From NCBI RefSeq assembly GCF_029846175.1, contig NZ_JARWAC010000037.1, forward strand, positions 41,543 through 105,542: a stretch of 64,000 nt of DNA, given 5' to 3'. Origin of the DNA: Sphaerisporangium sp. TRM90804 (GTDB taxonomy: Bacteria; Actinomycetota; Actinomycetes; Streptosporangiales; Streptosporangiaceae). Under the pieces are notes generated by a model. That model was not told where the DNA came from. It did no database searches and worked only from the letters and a program-made list of their open reading frames with translations. A program made the position numbers and the translations under genes. Shown piece by piece: positions 9,148-18,200 of the stretch; within the stretch, counting starts at the first letter, position 1; the number at the start of each line of letters is the position of its first letter.

Positions 9148-9160
9148 GGTGCACGGCACC
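9148..9160. promoter_or_regulatory. Inverted repeat between moxR and divergent gene
   Basis: GGTGC-ACG-GCACC, a perfect 5-3-5 palindrome centred in the 82-base gap between two divergent starts. It is a candidate operator only; no regulator gene is adjacent. Confidence 0.3.
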
Positions 9161-9201
9161 GTCGCGGTGAGCCGAAGGTCAAGGTGTGCTTTCATGTCAC
9201 G

Positions 9202-9951
9202 GTGGCAACTCCGCTGCAGTACGGCGACCCACCCCGGCTGGGGCCCTACGCCGTGCAGGCGCGGTTGCGGGCACTGCCCACGGGGTTCGTCTACCTGGCG
9301 CAGGACGCCGGCGGACGCCCGGTGTCGGTCGCGCTGCTGACCCGCGGCGCGGCCCTGGACGCCGCGGCGCGCGAGCGGTTCCTGGACGCCGCCAGGCAGG
9401 CGGCGCCCGCGCGCGGCGGCGTGCGCGGCTGGGTGGCGCGGGCGCGTGGACGCGCCCCGGCCGGGGCGCCGCAGGTCATCGCGCTGGACGACGGTCCGGC
9501 GCCGTGGGTGGCGGTGCCGTACGCGCCGGGCGGGCCGGGCGCCGAGTGGTTCCTGACCTCGGTGCTGATCACCGGCACGCTGATCGGCGAGATCCACGGG
9601 CCCGACTTCGTGCCGTACTGGCTGGGCGACCGCGTCCCGGCGATCCCGCTGCCGCCGCCGCCCGCGCCGCCGCCGACCGAGACCCGGCGCGCCGTGCTGG
9701 TGGCCATGTCGGCGCTGGTGGTGCTGGTCGTGCTGACCGGCGTCATCGCGTGGCTGCTGCTGGGCCGGGGCGAGGAGCTGCCGCCGCCCACGCGCCCGCT
9801 GCCGCCGACGATGTTCGTGCCGACCCCGCCGCCGCAGCCCTCGCCCAACGACACGCTGAAGCCCTCGCCGTCCCCCTCGCCGGGCGACAGCGGCACGGCG
9901 CCGCCGCGGCCGACCCTGCCCGGCGACGAGGACTCCGGCGATCCCATCTGA
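9202..9951 (+). CDS. Membrane protein with degenerate Ser/Thr kinase N-lobe and Pro-rich tail
   Basis: A 249-residue protein. Residues 9-50 (GDPPRLGPYAV...GFVYLAQDAGGRPVSVAL) align by eye with the first three strands of an actinobacterial Ser/Thr kinase, but the Gly-rich loop is lost and the beta-3 lysine is absent (VSVAL in place of a VAVK-type strand). A hinge-like PWVAVPYAPGG follows near 101-111. The catalytic C-lobe is missing. A single membrane helix spans about 163-187, after a proline run, and the C-terminal 60 residues are Pro/Ser-rich and probably outside the cell. The start is uncertain: GTG at 9202 fits the usual N-terminus, GTG at 9184 has a better ribosome site. Divergent from moxR. 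Confidence 0.75.
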   Translation: MATPLQYGDPPRLGPYAVQARLRALPTGFVYLAQDAGGRPVSVALLTRGAALDAAARERFLDAARQAAPARGGVRGWVARARGRAPAGAPQVIALDDGPAPWVAVPYAPGGPGAEWFLTSVLITGTLIGEIHGPDFVPYWLGDRVPAIPLPPPPAPPPTETRRAVLVAMSALVVLVVLTGVIAWLLLGRGEELPPPTRPLPPTMFVPTPPPQPSPNDTLKPSPSPSPGDSGTAPPRPTLPGDEDSGDPI

Positions 9952-9960
9952 GCACTCGCG

Positions 9961-11202
9961 TCACCGCGGCGCGGGGGCGGGCAGCGGCGCGGGGGAGGGG
10001 ACGCGCAGCGCCGTGGCCGTGAGGGCGACGAACAGCGCGAGCACGGCCGGGATGGCCAGGGCGCGGGGCAGGCCGATCAGCTCCGAGACCGCGCCGATCA
10101 GCACGGGGCCGAGCAGCATGCCCAGGTACCCGGTGCTGGCGACCCGGGCCAGCGCGCGCCCGGCCCGGGCAGGGTCGCGGTTGCCGGCGGCGGAGAACAC
10201 CTGGGGCACCGTGCACGACAGCCCGGCGCCGAAGCAGGCGAAGCCGATCACCCCGGCCACGGGGTGGTGGACGAGCAGCGCGGCGCCCAGGCCCGCGCCG
10301 GCCAGGACGCCGCACCAGCGGACCAGCCGGACGGGCCCCAACCGGGCCGCCAGGCGGTCGCCGACCAGGCGCCCGGCGGTCATGGTGATCGAGAAGGCGG
10401 CGTAGGCGGCCGCGGCGAACCCGTCGGAGCTGCCCAGGTCGCCGCGCAGGTACACCGAGCTCCAGTCGGCGGCGGCGCCCTCGCCGACGAAGCAGCAGAA
10501 GGCGAGCGCGCCCAGCAGCAGCACGCCGCGGTTGCGGTCCCACTCGCCGCGCAGGGAGCGGCGGCGCCCGCCGTCCCGGGGTCCGGGCGCGGCCGGGACG
10601 CCGTCGCGCGGCGCGGGCCCGGGGGTGGCGGCGGCCGGGAGCGGCGGCCTCGCCCACAGGCCGGCCCACGCCGACAGGACGATCAGGGCGGCGCCGGCGG
10701 CGGCGAACGTGGGCAGCGGGCCGGCCCCGGCCCAGGCGAACAGGCCGCCGGTGGCCGCGCCCAGGAAGCCGCCGATGCTGAACACCGCGTGGAAGGAGGA
10801 CATCAGCGGGCGCCGGTAGGCGCGCTCGACCTCCACCGCGTTGGCGTTCATGGACACGTCCATCACGCCGTGCACGATCCCGAACAGGGTGAGCGAGACG
10901 ACCAGGGAGGCCAGGGTGGGCATGGCGGCGGGCAGCACCAGGACCGCGCCCTGGGCGAGCCCGGCGGGGATCATGACGCGGACGGTGCCGTACCGGTCGA
11001 CCAGGCGGCCGACGAACTGCATGCCGGTGAACGCGCCCGCGGCGATGGCCAGCAGGGCGATGCTCAGCTCTCCCTCGCCGAGCTGCAGCCGGTGCTGGAT
11101 CGCGGGGATCCGGGCGGTCCACACGCCGATGGAGACCCCGGCGACCAGGAAGAGTAAGGAGACGGCGACACGGGCGCGGCGCGGGCCGCCTTCGCGGCTC
11201 AT
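9961..11202 (-). CDS. MFS transporter (YbjJ-like)
   Basis: A 413-residue major facilitator with 12 hydrophobic segments. The N-terminal pattern RARVAVSLLFLVAGVSIGVWTARIP-type segment and the loop 2-3 motif GRLVDRYGTVRV match the family that includes E. coli YbjJ. A long charged cytoplasmic loop between helices 6 and 7 (about 195-230) is Pro/Gly-rich. I chose the ATG at 11202 because upstream codons encode Arg-rich sequence and because this start overlaps the stop of the DeoR gene (ATGA). The pair suggests that the DeoR protein controls the transporter, as in sugar operons. The substrate is unknown. Confidence 0.9.
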   Translation of the reverse strand: MSREGGPRRARVAVSLLFLVAGVSIGVWTARIPAIQHRLQLGEGELSIALLAIAAGAFTGMQFVGRLVDRYGTVRVMIPAGLAQGAVLVLPAAMPTLASLVVSLTLFGIVHGVMDVSMNANAVEVERAYRRPLMSSFHAVFSIGGFLGAATGGLFAWAGAGPLPTFAAAGAALIVLSAWAGLWARPPLPAAATPGPAPRDGVPAAPGPRDGGRRRSLRGEWDRNRGVLLLGALAFCCFVGEGAAADWSSVYLRGDLGSSDGFAAAAYAAFSITMTAGRLVGDRLAARLGPVRLVRWCGVLAGAGLGAALLVHHPVAGVIGFACFGAGLSCTVPQVFSAAGNRDPARAGRALARVASTGYLGMLLGPVLIGAVSELIGLPRALAIPAVLALFVALTATALRVPSPAPLPAPAPR

Positions 11203-11951
11203 CCGGCGACTCGGACGGCGACGCCGGCGGCGGTGAACGCCTCGTGCTGGTCGCGCGGGATGCCGGAGTCGGTGACCAGCACGTCGATGCGGCCGGGCGG
11301 GCACACGGTGGCGAAGGCGGTCTGGCGGAACTTGGCGGAGTCGGCGGCCACGACGACCCGGCGGGCCGAGGCGATGGCCGCCTGCTTGACGGCCACGTCG
11401 TCCAGGCCGTGGGCGGTCATGCCGTGCTCGGCCGACAGGCCGCAGCAGCCGATGACCGCGGTGTCGAAGCGCAGCGTCCCGATGGTGCTGACGGCCAGGG
11501 GGCCGGCGATGTTCTGCTCGCCGTGGCGCACCTCGCCGCCGGGCAGCACGACGCGGACGCGGGGCGCGTCGGCGAGGGCGTTGAGGGTCTGCAGCGACAG
11601 CGGCAGGACGGTGAGCCTGCGGTCGCGGACGGCGCGGGCGACCTCCAGCGCCGTGGTGCCGCCGTCGAGCACGACCGCCTCGCCGTCGGCGAGCAGCGCG
11701 GCCACCTCGGCGGCGATGAGGCGCTTCTGCTCGGCGGCCTCGTGCTCGCGCACCCCGAACGGCGGCTCCTCGCCGCGCAGCAGCAGGCTCTGCGCGCCGC
11801 CGCGGATGCGCCGGGCGACGCCCTGCTGGGCCAGCTCGTCCAGGTCGCGGCGGATGGTCATCTCCGAGACGCCGTGCTGGGCGGCGAGCTCGGCGACCGA
11901 CACGCTGTCGGCGGCCATCAGCGCGTCGATGATTGATTTCAATCGATCCAT
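11199..11951 (-). CDS. DeoR family transcriptional regulator
   Basis: A 250-residue DeoR-type repressor: an N-terminal helix-turn-helix (SVSVAELAAQHGVSEMTIRRDLDELA, about 14-40), then a sugar-phosphate-sensing domain with the family motifs LDGGTT (about 97-102), a VLPGGEVR strand and the VAADSAKF segment. Such proteins usually respond to phosphorylated sugars. The ATG at 11951 starts directly at the HTH; further upstream the frame is non-coding. It is translationally coupled to the MFS gene and divergent from a WYL regulator, with two GTTC/GAAC palindromes in the gap. Confidence 0.9.
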   Translation of the reverse strand: MDRLKSIIDALMAADSVSVAELAAQHGVSEMTIRRDLDELAQQGVARRIRGGAQSLLLRGEEPPFGVREHEAAEQKRLIAAEVAALLADGEAVVLDGGTTALEVARAVRDRRLTVLPLSLQTLNALADAPRVRVVLPGGEVRHGEQNIAGPLAVSTIGTLRFDTAVIGCCGLSAEHGMTAHGLDDVAVKQAAIASARRVVVAADSAKFRQTAFATVCPPGRIDVLVTDSGIPRDQHEAFTAAGVAVRVAG

Positions 11952-11953
11952 GC

Positions 11954-11978
11954 GTTCATATGAACATTTGTGGTGTTC
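11954..11978. promoter_or_regulatory. Tandem GTTC/GAAC operator sites upstream of DeoR and WYL genes
   Basis: A perfect 12-base palindrome GTTCAT-ATGAAC (11954-11965) overlaps the inverted repeat GAACA-N7-TGTTC (11962-11978). They lie 3 bases before the DeoR start and 29 bases before the WYL start, so one repressor could control both genes. TGTTC-type half-sites fit DeoR-family operators. Confidence 0.55.
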
Positions 11979-12006
11979 GTTTGGCAAGTCGGACACACTA
12001 GGGGGC

Positions 12007-12996
12007 ATGCGTGCGAGCCGTCTGCTGTCCCTGCTGCTGATGTTGCAGGCGCGTGGCCACATGACGGCCACCGAGCTGGCGCGGGAGCTGGAGGTCTCGG
12101 TGCGCACGGTGTACCGCGACGTGGAGGCGCTGTCGTCCTCCGGCGTGCCGGTCTACGCCGACCGGGGCCCGGCCGGCGGGTACCGGCTGCTGGACGGCTA
12201 TCGCACCCGCCTGACCGGCCTGACCGCCGAGGAGGCGTCCTCGCTGTTCCTGGCCGGACTGCCCGGCCCGGCGGCGGAGCTGGGCCTGGGCGAGGTGGCC
12301 GCCGCCGCGGAGCTGAAGCTGCTGGCGGCCCTGCCGCCCGAGCCGCGCTCGCAGGCCTCGCGCATGCGCGAGCGGTTCCTGCTGGACGTGCCCGGCTGGT
12401 ACCGGGAGGCCGACGACGTGCCGCACCTGGGGCAGGTGGCCGACGCGGTGTGGGAGGCGCGGCGCATCCGCATGGTCTACCGCCGCTGGGGGCCGGCCGA
12501 GGTGGAGCGGCGGGTGTGCCCGTACGGGCTGGTGCTCAAGGGCGGCTCCTGGTACATGGTGGCCGCGCCCGACGGGGAGCGGCCGCGCACCTACCGGGTC
12601 GCGCGCATCGTCTCGCTGGAGGTGCTGCCCGGCCGCTTCGCCCGGCCGGACGGGTTCGACCTGCACGCTTTCTGGCGCGAGTACGCCGCCGGCTTCCGTG
12701 AGCGCATGTACACCGCCCACGCGACGGTGCGGCTGGCGCCGGGGGGCGAGGAGCGGCTGCGGCTGGCGATGGGCGTCCGCCCGGCCGACGAGGCCCTGGC
12801 GGCGGGGGGTCCGCCGGAGCCGGACGGGTGGCGGACGCTGCGCGTGCCGGTGGAGTCGGTCAGGCACGCCTGCTGGCTGCTGCTGCGCATGGGCCCCTGC
12901 GTCGAGGTGCTGGAGCCGCCCGAGCTGCGCGAGATGATGGTCGCCGCCGTGGCGGGGCTGTCGGCCATCTACGGCACCGGCGCGCCCTCCGCCTGA
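12007..12996 (+). CDS. WYL domain HTH transcriptional regulator
   Basis: A 329-residue regulator. Residues 1-55 are a DeoR-like winged HTH (ASRLLSLLLMLQARGHMTATELARELEVSVRTVYRDVEAL in two stretches), residues 135-225 form a WYL domain (VWEARRIRMVYRRW, then GLVLKGGSWYMVA and RTYRVARI), and a WCX-type extension completes the C-terminus. This is the PafBC-like architecture, where WYL domains bind nucleic-acid or nucleotide ligands. The ATG at 12007 is the first in frame at the HTH. It is convergent with the universal stress protein gene, 12 bases away. Confidence 0.9.
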   Translation: MRASRLLSLLLMLQARGHMTATELARELEVSVRTVYRDVEALSSSGVPVYADRGPAGGYRLLDGYRTRLTGLTAEEASSLFLAGLPGPAAELGLGEVAAAAELKLLAALPPEPRSQASRMRERFLLDVPGWYREADDVPHLGQVADAVWEARRIRMVYRRWGPAEVERRVCPYGLVLKGGSWYMVAAPDGERPRTYRVARIVSLEVLPGRFARPDGFDLHAFWREYAAGFRERMYTAHATVRLAPGGEERLRLAMGVRPADEALAAGGPPEPDGWRTLRVPVESVRHACWLLLRMGPCVEVLEPPELREMMVAAVAGLSAIYGTGAPSA

Positions 12997-13008
12997 CAGG
13001 CCGGCGCG

Positions 13009-13503
13009 TCACCGGGTGGGCGCCCCGGTGAGGGTGACGTCGTAGGAGGGGAACGCGGCGGCGGCGGGCACCTCGTGGGGGGAGATGACCACGACGGGGC
13101 AGCGCGCCCCGGTGATGCAGGCGGCCAGCACCGGGTTGGCGGCCGGGGCGCCGGTGTCGCTCCTGCGGACCCCCAGGACGAGCATCTCGGCCTCCTCGCA
13201 GTGCGCCAGCAGCACCTGGGCCGGGGGGCCGTGGGCCACGACGGGCGCCAGCGTGCGGGAGACCTGGGCGACCAGGCGCCGCGTCCGCTCCCTGATCGCC
13301 TCGTACTCCTCCTCGTGGGAGCGCCAGCTGCCCATGGGGGCGTACGAGGCCCGGTGCTGGCCCGACCACTGCCAGGCGTGCACGGGCTGGACCACCGCCT
13401 CGCGCAGCCGGGCCTCGGCGATGGCCCAGCGCAGCGCGGCGACGGAGACGGGGGAGTGGTTGACGCCGACGACGATGCGCGGCCGGATGCTTTTGCGGGT
13501 CAC
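13009..13503 (-). CDS. Universal stress protein (UspA fold)
   Basis: A 164-residue single-domain UspA protein. It has the N-terminal strand RIVVGVNHSPVSVAALRWAIAEA, the central DEVLVLG-like strand EMLVLGVRRS and the C-terminal CPVVVIS strand. The ATP-binding motif G-2X-G-9X-G(S/T) is only partly kept (GVRRSDTGAPAANPVL), so nucleotide binding is doubtful. I place the start at GTG 13503 because GGAGGAGG lies 5-12 bases upstream; the longer frame beginning at 13518 would use the ribosome site as coding sequence. A 20-base element shared with the 27-kb region lies about 170 bases upstream. Confidence 0.85.
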   Translation of the reverse strand: MTRKSIRPRIVVGVNHSPVSVAALRWAIAEARLREAVVQPVHAWQWSGQHRASYAPMGSWRSHEEEYEAIRERTRRLVAQVSRTLAPVVAHGPPAQVLLAHCEEAEMLVLGVRRSDTGAPAANPVLAACITGARCPVVVISPHEVPAAAAFPSYDVTLTGAPTR

Positions 13504-13593
13504 GGAAACCTCCTCCACCGAGCATCGCTCCCGGGTGGTGAGGCGGCGTCAAAGCCCCTGGAAAAAAATCACACTAAATGTCGTATAGCGCGT

Positions 13594-13609
13594 ACGGGTG
13601 GTAACCCGT
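13594..13609. other. Short perfect hairpin upstream of the stress-protein gene
   Basis: ACGGGT-GGTA-ACCCGT, a 6-base stem with a 4-base loop, 90 bases upstream of the universal stress protein start. The flanking sequence towards the gene is unusually A/T-rich for this genome and includes a run of seven A. Role unknown: operator or 5' leader structure. Confidence 0.35.
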
Positions 13610-13672
13610 CCCGGTGAACGGCCGGTGGACGCGGCACCGGGCGGGGGTCACGCCGTGCCGCACCGGTACTCC

Positions 13673-13692
13673 TGATCTACAATGTAAAGCCG
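13673..13692. repeat. Copy 1 of a 20-base conserved element (TACA-N-TGTA core)
   Basis: This site and the one at 27168-27187 are identical in 19 of 20 bases and in the same orientation. The core is the palindrome TACA-A-TGTA, flanked by TGATC and AAGCCG. The single difference is the central base of the palindrome. It lies between the stop of the SDR gene and the universal stress protein start. On the minus strand TTTACA followed by TGTAGAT could serve as a promoter. Confidence 0.6.
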
Positions 13693-13759
13693 GTGGCTGT
13701 GGACACCATTCCCGTCCGCACACCTGTCACAACCCACACCGACCGGGGAGGCCTCCGGG

Positions 13760-14593
13760 TCAGTGGACGGAGAAGCCGCCGTCGACGTACATGACCTGGC
13801 CGGTGATGTAGGCGGCGGCGTCGCTCGCCAGCAGGACGGCGGCGCCGGCGAAGTCGCCGGGCAGGCCGTTGCGGCCGGTCATGGAGCGGGCCGCCATCGC
13901 CTCGACGCGGCCGGGGATGGCCTGCGCGGGGGCGGTGAGCGGGGTGAGCACGAAGCCGGGCAGGATCGTGTTGCAGCTCACGCCGCGGGCCGACCAGGCC
14001 TCGGCCTGTGAGCGGGTGAGGCCGGCGAGGGCGGCCTTGCTGACGCCGTAGGCGCCGCTGTCGCCGAAGGCGCTGATCGACTGCTGGGAGCCGACGTTGA
14101 TGACGCGGCCCCAGCCGCGCGCGGCCATGCGCGGCCCGAAGTGCTGACCCAGGCGGTAGGGGGCGGTGATGTTGACCCGCATGGTGGTCTCGTAGTCGTC
14201 GTCGGTGAGCTCGGCCATCGGGCGGCGGATGTTGTTGGCGGCGACGTTGGCCAGGATGTCGATCTCGCCGAGCGGGCCGGCGGCCCGCGCGCAGACGTCG
14301 CCGACGGCGGCGGGGTCGCCCAGGTCGGCGCTGATCGTCGCCACGCGCACGCCGTGCCCGCGCAGCCGCTCGGCGGCGGCGTCGAGTTCCGGGCGCCTGC
14401 GGGCGACCAGGACGACGGCCGCTCCGGCGCGTCCGAGGGCCTCGGCGACGGCGTAGCCGATGCCGGAGCTGCCGCCGGTGACCAGGGCGGTGCGCCCGGC
14501 GAGGGAGAACAGCTCGCGCAGGTAGGCGTCGGGGGAGGCGGGCGCCGGGCCGCCGTGTTCGTCCGGGGCGTGCATGGGGGTGGAGGTTATCAC
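13760..14593 (-). CDS. SDR family oxidoreductase (classical)
   Basis: A 277-residue short-chain dehydrogenase. The cofactor motif TGGSSGIG lies near residue 40, ARRRP after beta-2 suggests NADP(H) use, NVAANN stands at the NNAG position, and the catalytic Ser-Tyr-Lys set is present (NVGSQQS, then YGVSK). The C-terminal GQVMYVDGG is typical of gluconate 5-dehydrogenase and 3-oxoacyl reductase-like members. The substrate is not determined. Start choice is open: GTG at 14593 or ATG at 14575; neither has a clear ribosome site. No coupled gene; the MarR gene lies 58 bases upstream on the same strand. Confidence 0.9.
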   Translation of the reverse strand: MITSTPMHAPDEHGGPAPASPDAYLRELFSLAGRTALVTGGSSGIGYAVAEALGRAGAAVVLVARRRPELDAAAERLRGHGVRVATISADLGDPAAVGDVCARAAGPLGEIDILANVAANNIRRPMAELTDDDYETTMRVNITAPYRLGQHFGPRMAARGWGRVINVGSQQSISAFGDSGAYGVSKAALAGLTRSQAEAWSARGVSCNTILPGFVLTPLTAPAQAIPGRVEAMAARSMTGRNGLPGDFAGAAVLLASDAAAYITGQVMYVDGGFSVH

Positions 14594-14651
14594 CGCGCCC
14601 CGGTGCCGCGATCAGCGGCGGGCGCCGGGCGGGCGGCGCGGGGCGGCGGGG

Positions 14652-15101
14652 TCAGCAGGCGTCGTAGAGCTCGTCGGCGGCGACCAGCAGCGCGCGCATG
14701 ACGTGGTCGGCCTGGCGCAGGGTGTCCAGGTCGAGGCGGCCGAGCAGCTCGCGGAACCTGCTCAGGCCGGCGTCGGCGAACTCCTCGGTCATGTGCCGGC
14801 CGGCGTCGGTGAGCTCGACCCTGCGGATGCGGCGGTCGTCGGGGTCCTCGCGGCGGGCGACCAGGCCCTGGGCGACGAGGCGGTCGACGATGCCGGTGAC
14901 GGTGCCGAGCCCGGTGCCCAGGGCGTGCGCGAGCTCCTGGCCGGAGACCGAGCCGCGGTGGGCGAGGATGAGGGCGACCTTCAGCTGCTGCATGGTGAGG
15001 CTCAGGGCGAGCAGCGGCATGGAACGGTCGTGGGCGAAAAAACGCCCCAGGGCGTGCTGTGCCTGGGTGATGTTTCCGACCAGCGCGTCTCTCTCGTCCA
15101 C
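14652..15101 (-). CDS. MarR family transcriptional regulator
   Basis: A 149-residue MarR protein with the full fold: N-terminal dimerisation helix, LTMQQLKVALILAHRG, winged helix (VSGQELAHALGTGLGTVTGIVDRLVAQGLV) and the wing REDPDDRRIRRVELTDAGR. MarR proteins of this type repress divergently transcribed exporters, and here the divergent gene is an RND exporter 146 bases away. The gap holds an ATACG-N13-CGTAT inverted repeat. Expected to be released from DNA by a phenolic or drug ligand. Confidence 0.9.
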   Translation of the reverse strand: MDERDALVGNITQAQHALGRFFAHDRSMPLLALSLTMQQLKVALILAHRGSVSGQELAHALGTGLGTVTGIVDRLVAQGLVARREDPDDRRIRRVELTDAGRHMTEEFADAGLSRFRELLGRLDLDTLRQADHVMRALLVAADELYDAC

Positions 15102-15141
15102 ATCCGCCTTTCGACTGCCCTGATCAGGTTACCAGGAGTTC

Positions 15142-15164
15142 ATACGCTCACTAAATATTCGTAT
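15142..15164. promoter_or_regulatory. Candidate MarR operator upstream of RND exporter
   Basis: ATACG (15142-15146) and CGTAT (15160-15164) form an inverted repeat around an A/T-rich centre of 13 bases, in the gap between marR-like and exporter genes. The local A/T richness also suits a promoter. Confidence 0.45.
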
Positions 15165-15247
15165 CATGCGAAGTGTTAGCATTGCCGGAAAGTCTCCGCG
15201 TCGCGCACATCCCCCGACGCAACGATCCCCCTTGGAAGGTCACGTCT

Positions 15248-18200
15248 ATGACCGCATTGGCCAGGCTGAGCCTCGCCAACCGGAGCCTCGTCATCATGAT
15301 CGCGCTGGTGATCAGCGCGTTCGGCGCCTATGCGATTCCCTCGCTCAAGCAGCAGCTGCTGCCGTCGCTGTCGTTCCCGGGGGCCTTCGTGATCGCCCCC
15401 TACGCGGGGGCCTCGCCGGACATCGTCGAGGAGCAGGTCGCCGAGCCGATCGAGAGCAGCTTCCAGGGCATCGCCGGCGTGACGGAGATCACCTCCACCT
15501 CCCGCGAGGGCGGCGCCCAGATCCAGGTGTCGTTCGAGTACGGCACCGACGTCGAGGGAGCGGTCGCCAAGCTGCAGCAGGCGGTCGGCCGGCTGCAACT
15601 GCCCGGCGGGGTGGAACCGACGGTGGTGGCGGGCAACACCGACGACATCCCGGTGATGGTGCTGGCGGTGGGCGACGGCGGCGACGCGCGCGCGATGTAC
15701 GAGAAGCTGCGGCGCATCGCGGTGCCGGAGCTGCAGGGCATCACCGGGGTGCGCGAGGCGGCCGTGACCGGCGCCCGCGAGGAGACGCTGGTCATCACCC
15801 CCGACCTGGGCAAGATGCTGAGGCTGGGCGTGTCGCCGGCGGCCATCCCCGACCTGTTGCGCGCCAACGGAACGCCGGTGCCCGCGGGCACGCTCGTCGA
15901 GGACGGCAGGTCGCTGACCGTGCAGGTCGGCCGGCGCGTCGACTCGGTGGAGGACCTGAAGAACCTGTACCTCACCCCGCAGGCCCCGGCGCAACCGGCG
16001 CAGCCGGCGCGCCCGCAGGGCCAGCAGGGCCAGCAGCCCGGCCAGGGCGGGGCGGCCGCGCCGCAGAGCCCGGCGGGCCCGGCCCAGCAGGCGGCTCCGC
16101 GGCCGGTGAAGCTCGGTGACGTCGTCACCGTCGAGCAGCGGCAGGCCGAGGCCACCACGGTCACCCGCACCAACGGCCAGGCGAGCCTGGGCGTGTCGGT
16201 GACGATGACCCCCGACGGCAACGCCGTGCAGATCTCCCACGACGTGCGCGACAAGCTGGCGGGCCTGACCCGCGCGCTGGGCGACGCCTCGGAGATCACC
16301 GTGGTGTTCGACCAGGCCCCCTACGTCGAGCGCTCCATCGAGGACCTGACGACCGAGGGCCTGCTGGGCCTGGCGTTCGCGGTGATCGTCATCCTGGTGT
16401 TCCTGCTGTCGATCCGCTCGACGATCGTCACGGCGGTGTCCATCCCGCTGTCGGTCGTCATCGCGCTGATCGCGCTGTGGATCGGGGACTACTCGCTCAA
16501 CCTGCTCACGCTGGGCGCGATGACGATCGCGATCGGCCGGGTTGTGGACGACTCGATCGTCGTGCTGGAGAACATCAAACGCCACCTGGGGTATGGCGAG
16601 GCCAAACGCGACGCGGTGCTGACCGGCGTGCGCGAGGTGAGCGGCGCGGTGACCGCCTCGACGCTGACCACGGTGGCGGTGTTCCTGCCGATCGCGTTCG
16701 TGGGCGGCCTGGTGGGCCAGCTGTTCGCGCCGTTCGCGATCACGGTGACGGTGGCGCTGCTGGCGTCGCTGCTGGTGTCGCTGACGGTGATCCCGGTGCT
16801 GGCGTACTGGTTCCTCAAGGCTCCCAGGCTGTCGCCCGAGCAGACGCGGGCGGTGCGCGAGGAGGCCGAGGCCAAGGAGCTGCGCAGCCCGCTGCAGCGG
16901 GCGTACCTGCCGGTGCTGCGGTTCGCGACCCGGCGGCGCCTGGTGACGCTGCTGGCCGGGGTCCTGGTGTTCGTCGGCACGCTGGCGCTGGCGCCGGGCC
17001 TGAAGACCAACTTCATCGACTCCTCGGGCAACGACTCGATCTCGGTGACCCAGAAGATGCCCCCGGGCACCGACCTGGCGACCACCGACGAGGCGGCCAA
17101 GAAGGTCGAGCAGGTGCTCGCCTCCACCACCGAGGTCGCGTCCTACCAGGTAAACGTGGGCTCCGGCGGCACCTTCGCCGGCGGGGTCGGCGGGTCGGCC
17201 GACCGGGCGTCGTTCTCGGTGACGGTCGCCGAGGGCGTCGACACCCCGGTGCTGGAGCAGTCCCTGCGCGACCGGCTGGGCGCGCTGCAGGGCGCCGGAC
17301 AGGTGACCGTCGGCGGTCAGGGCGGCGGCGGGTTCGCCTCCGACCGCGCCGAGGTGATCCTGCAGGGCGCCGACCAGGACGCGCTGGAGTCGGGCGCCGA
17401 CACCGTGCTGGCCGCGCTCAAGCAGATCGACGGCCTTCGGGACGTCACCTCCAACCTGCAGGCCAGCGCGCCGCGCATCGACGTGCGGGTCGACCGCCGC
17501 AAGGCGGCGGCCAAGGGCCTGACCGAGGCGGGCATCGGGCAGCTGGTGGCGCAGTCGTTCCGCGGCGCGCCGATCGGGCAGATCACCCTGGACGGGCAGG
17601 CCAGCGACATCATCCTGCGGACCGGCGGGGGCGCCCCGGCCGACCTGGGCGAGGTACGCGACCTGACGCTGCCCACGGCGGCCGGCGCGGTCAAGCTGTC
17701 CAGCGTGGCCGAGGTGCGCCAGGTGGACGGCCCGTCGCAGATCACCCGCAAGGACGGCGACCGCACGGCGTCGGTGTCGGCCGCGGCCACCGCCAGCGAC
17801 CTGGGCACCGTCACCGCCAAGATGACCGAGAAGATGGAGTCGCTGACCCTGCCCGCCGGGGTGAGCTACAGCATCGGCGGCGTCAGCGCCGACCAGGACG
17901 AGGCGTTCGGACAGCTGGGCCTGGCCATGCTGGCGGCCATCGCCATCGTCTTCATGATCATGGTGGCGACGTTCCGCAGCTTCGTGCAGCCGCTGATCCT
18001 GCTGGTGTCCATCCCGTTCGCCGCCACCGGCGCGATCGGCCTGCTGCGCCTCACCGACACCCCGCTGGGCGTGCCGGCGATGATCGGCATGCTGATGCTC
18101 ATCGGCATCGTGGTGACCAACGCGATCGTGCTGATCGACCTGATCAACCAGTATCGCGAGCAGGGGCTCGGCGTGGTGGAGGCCGTGCTGGAGGGCGGCA

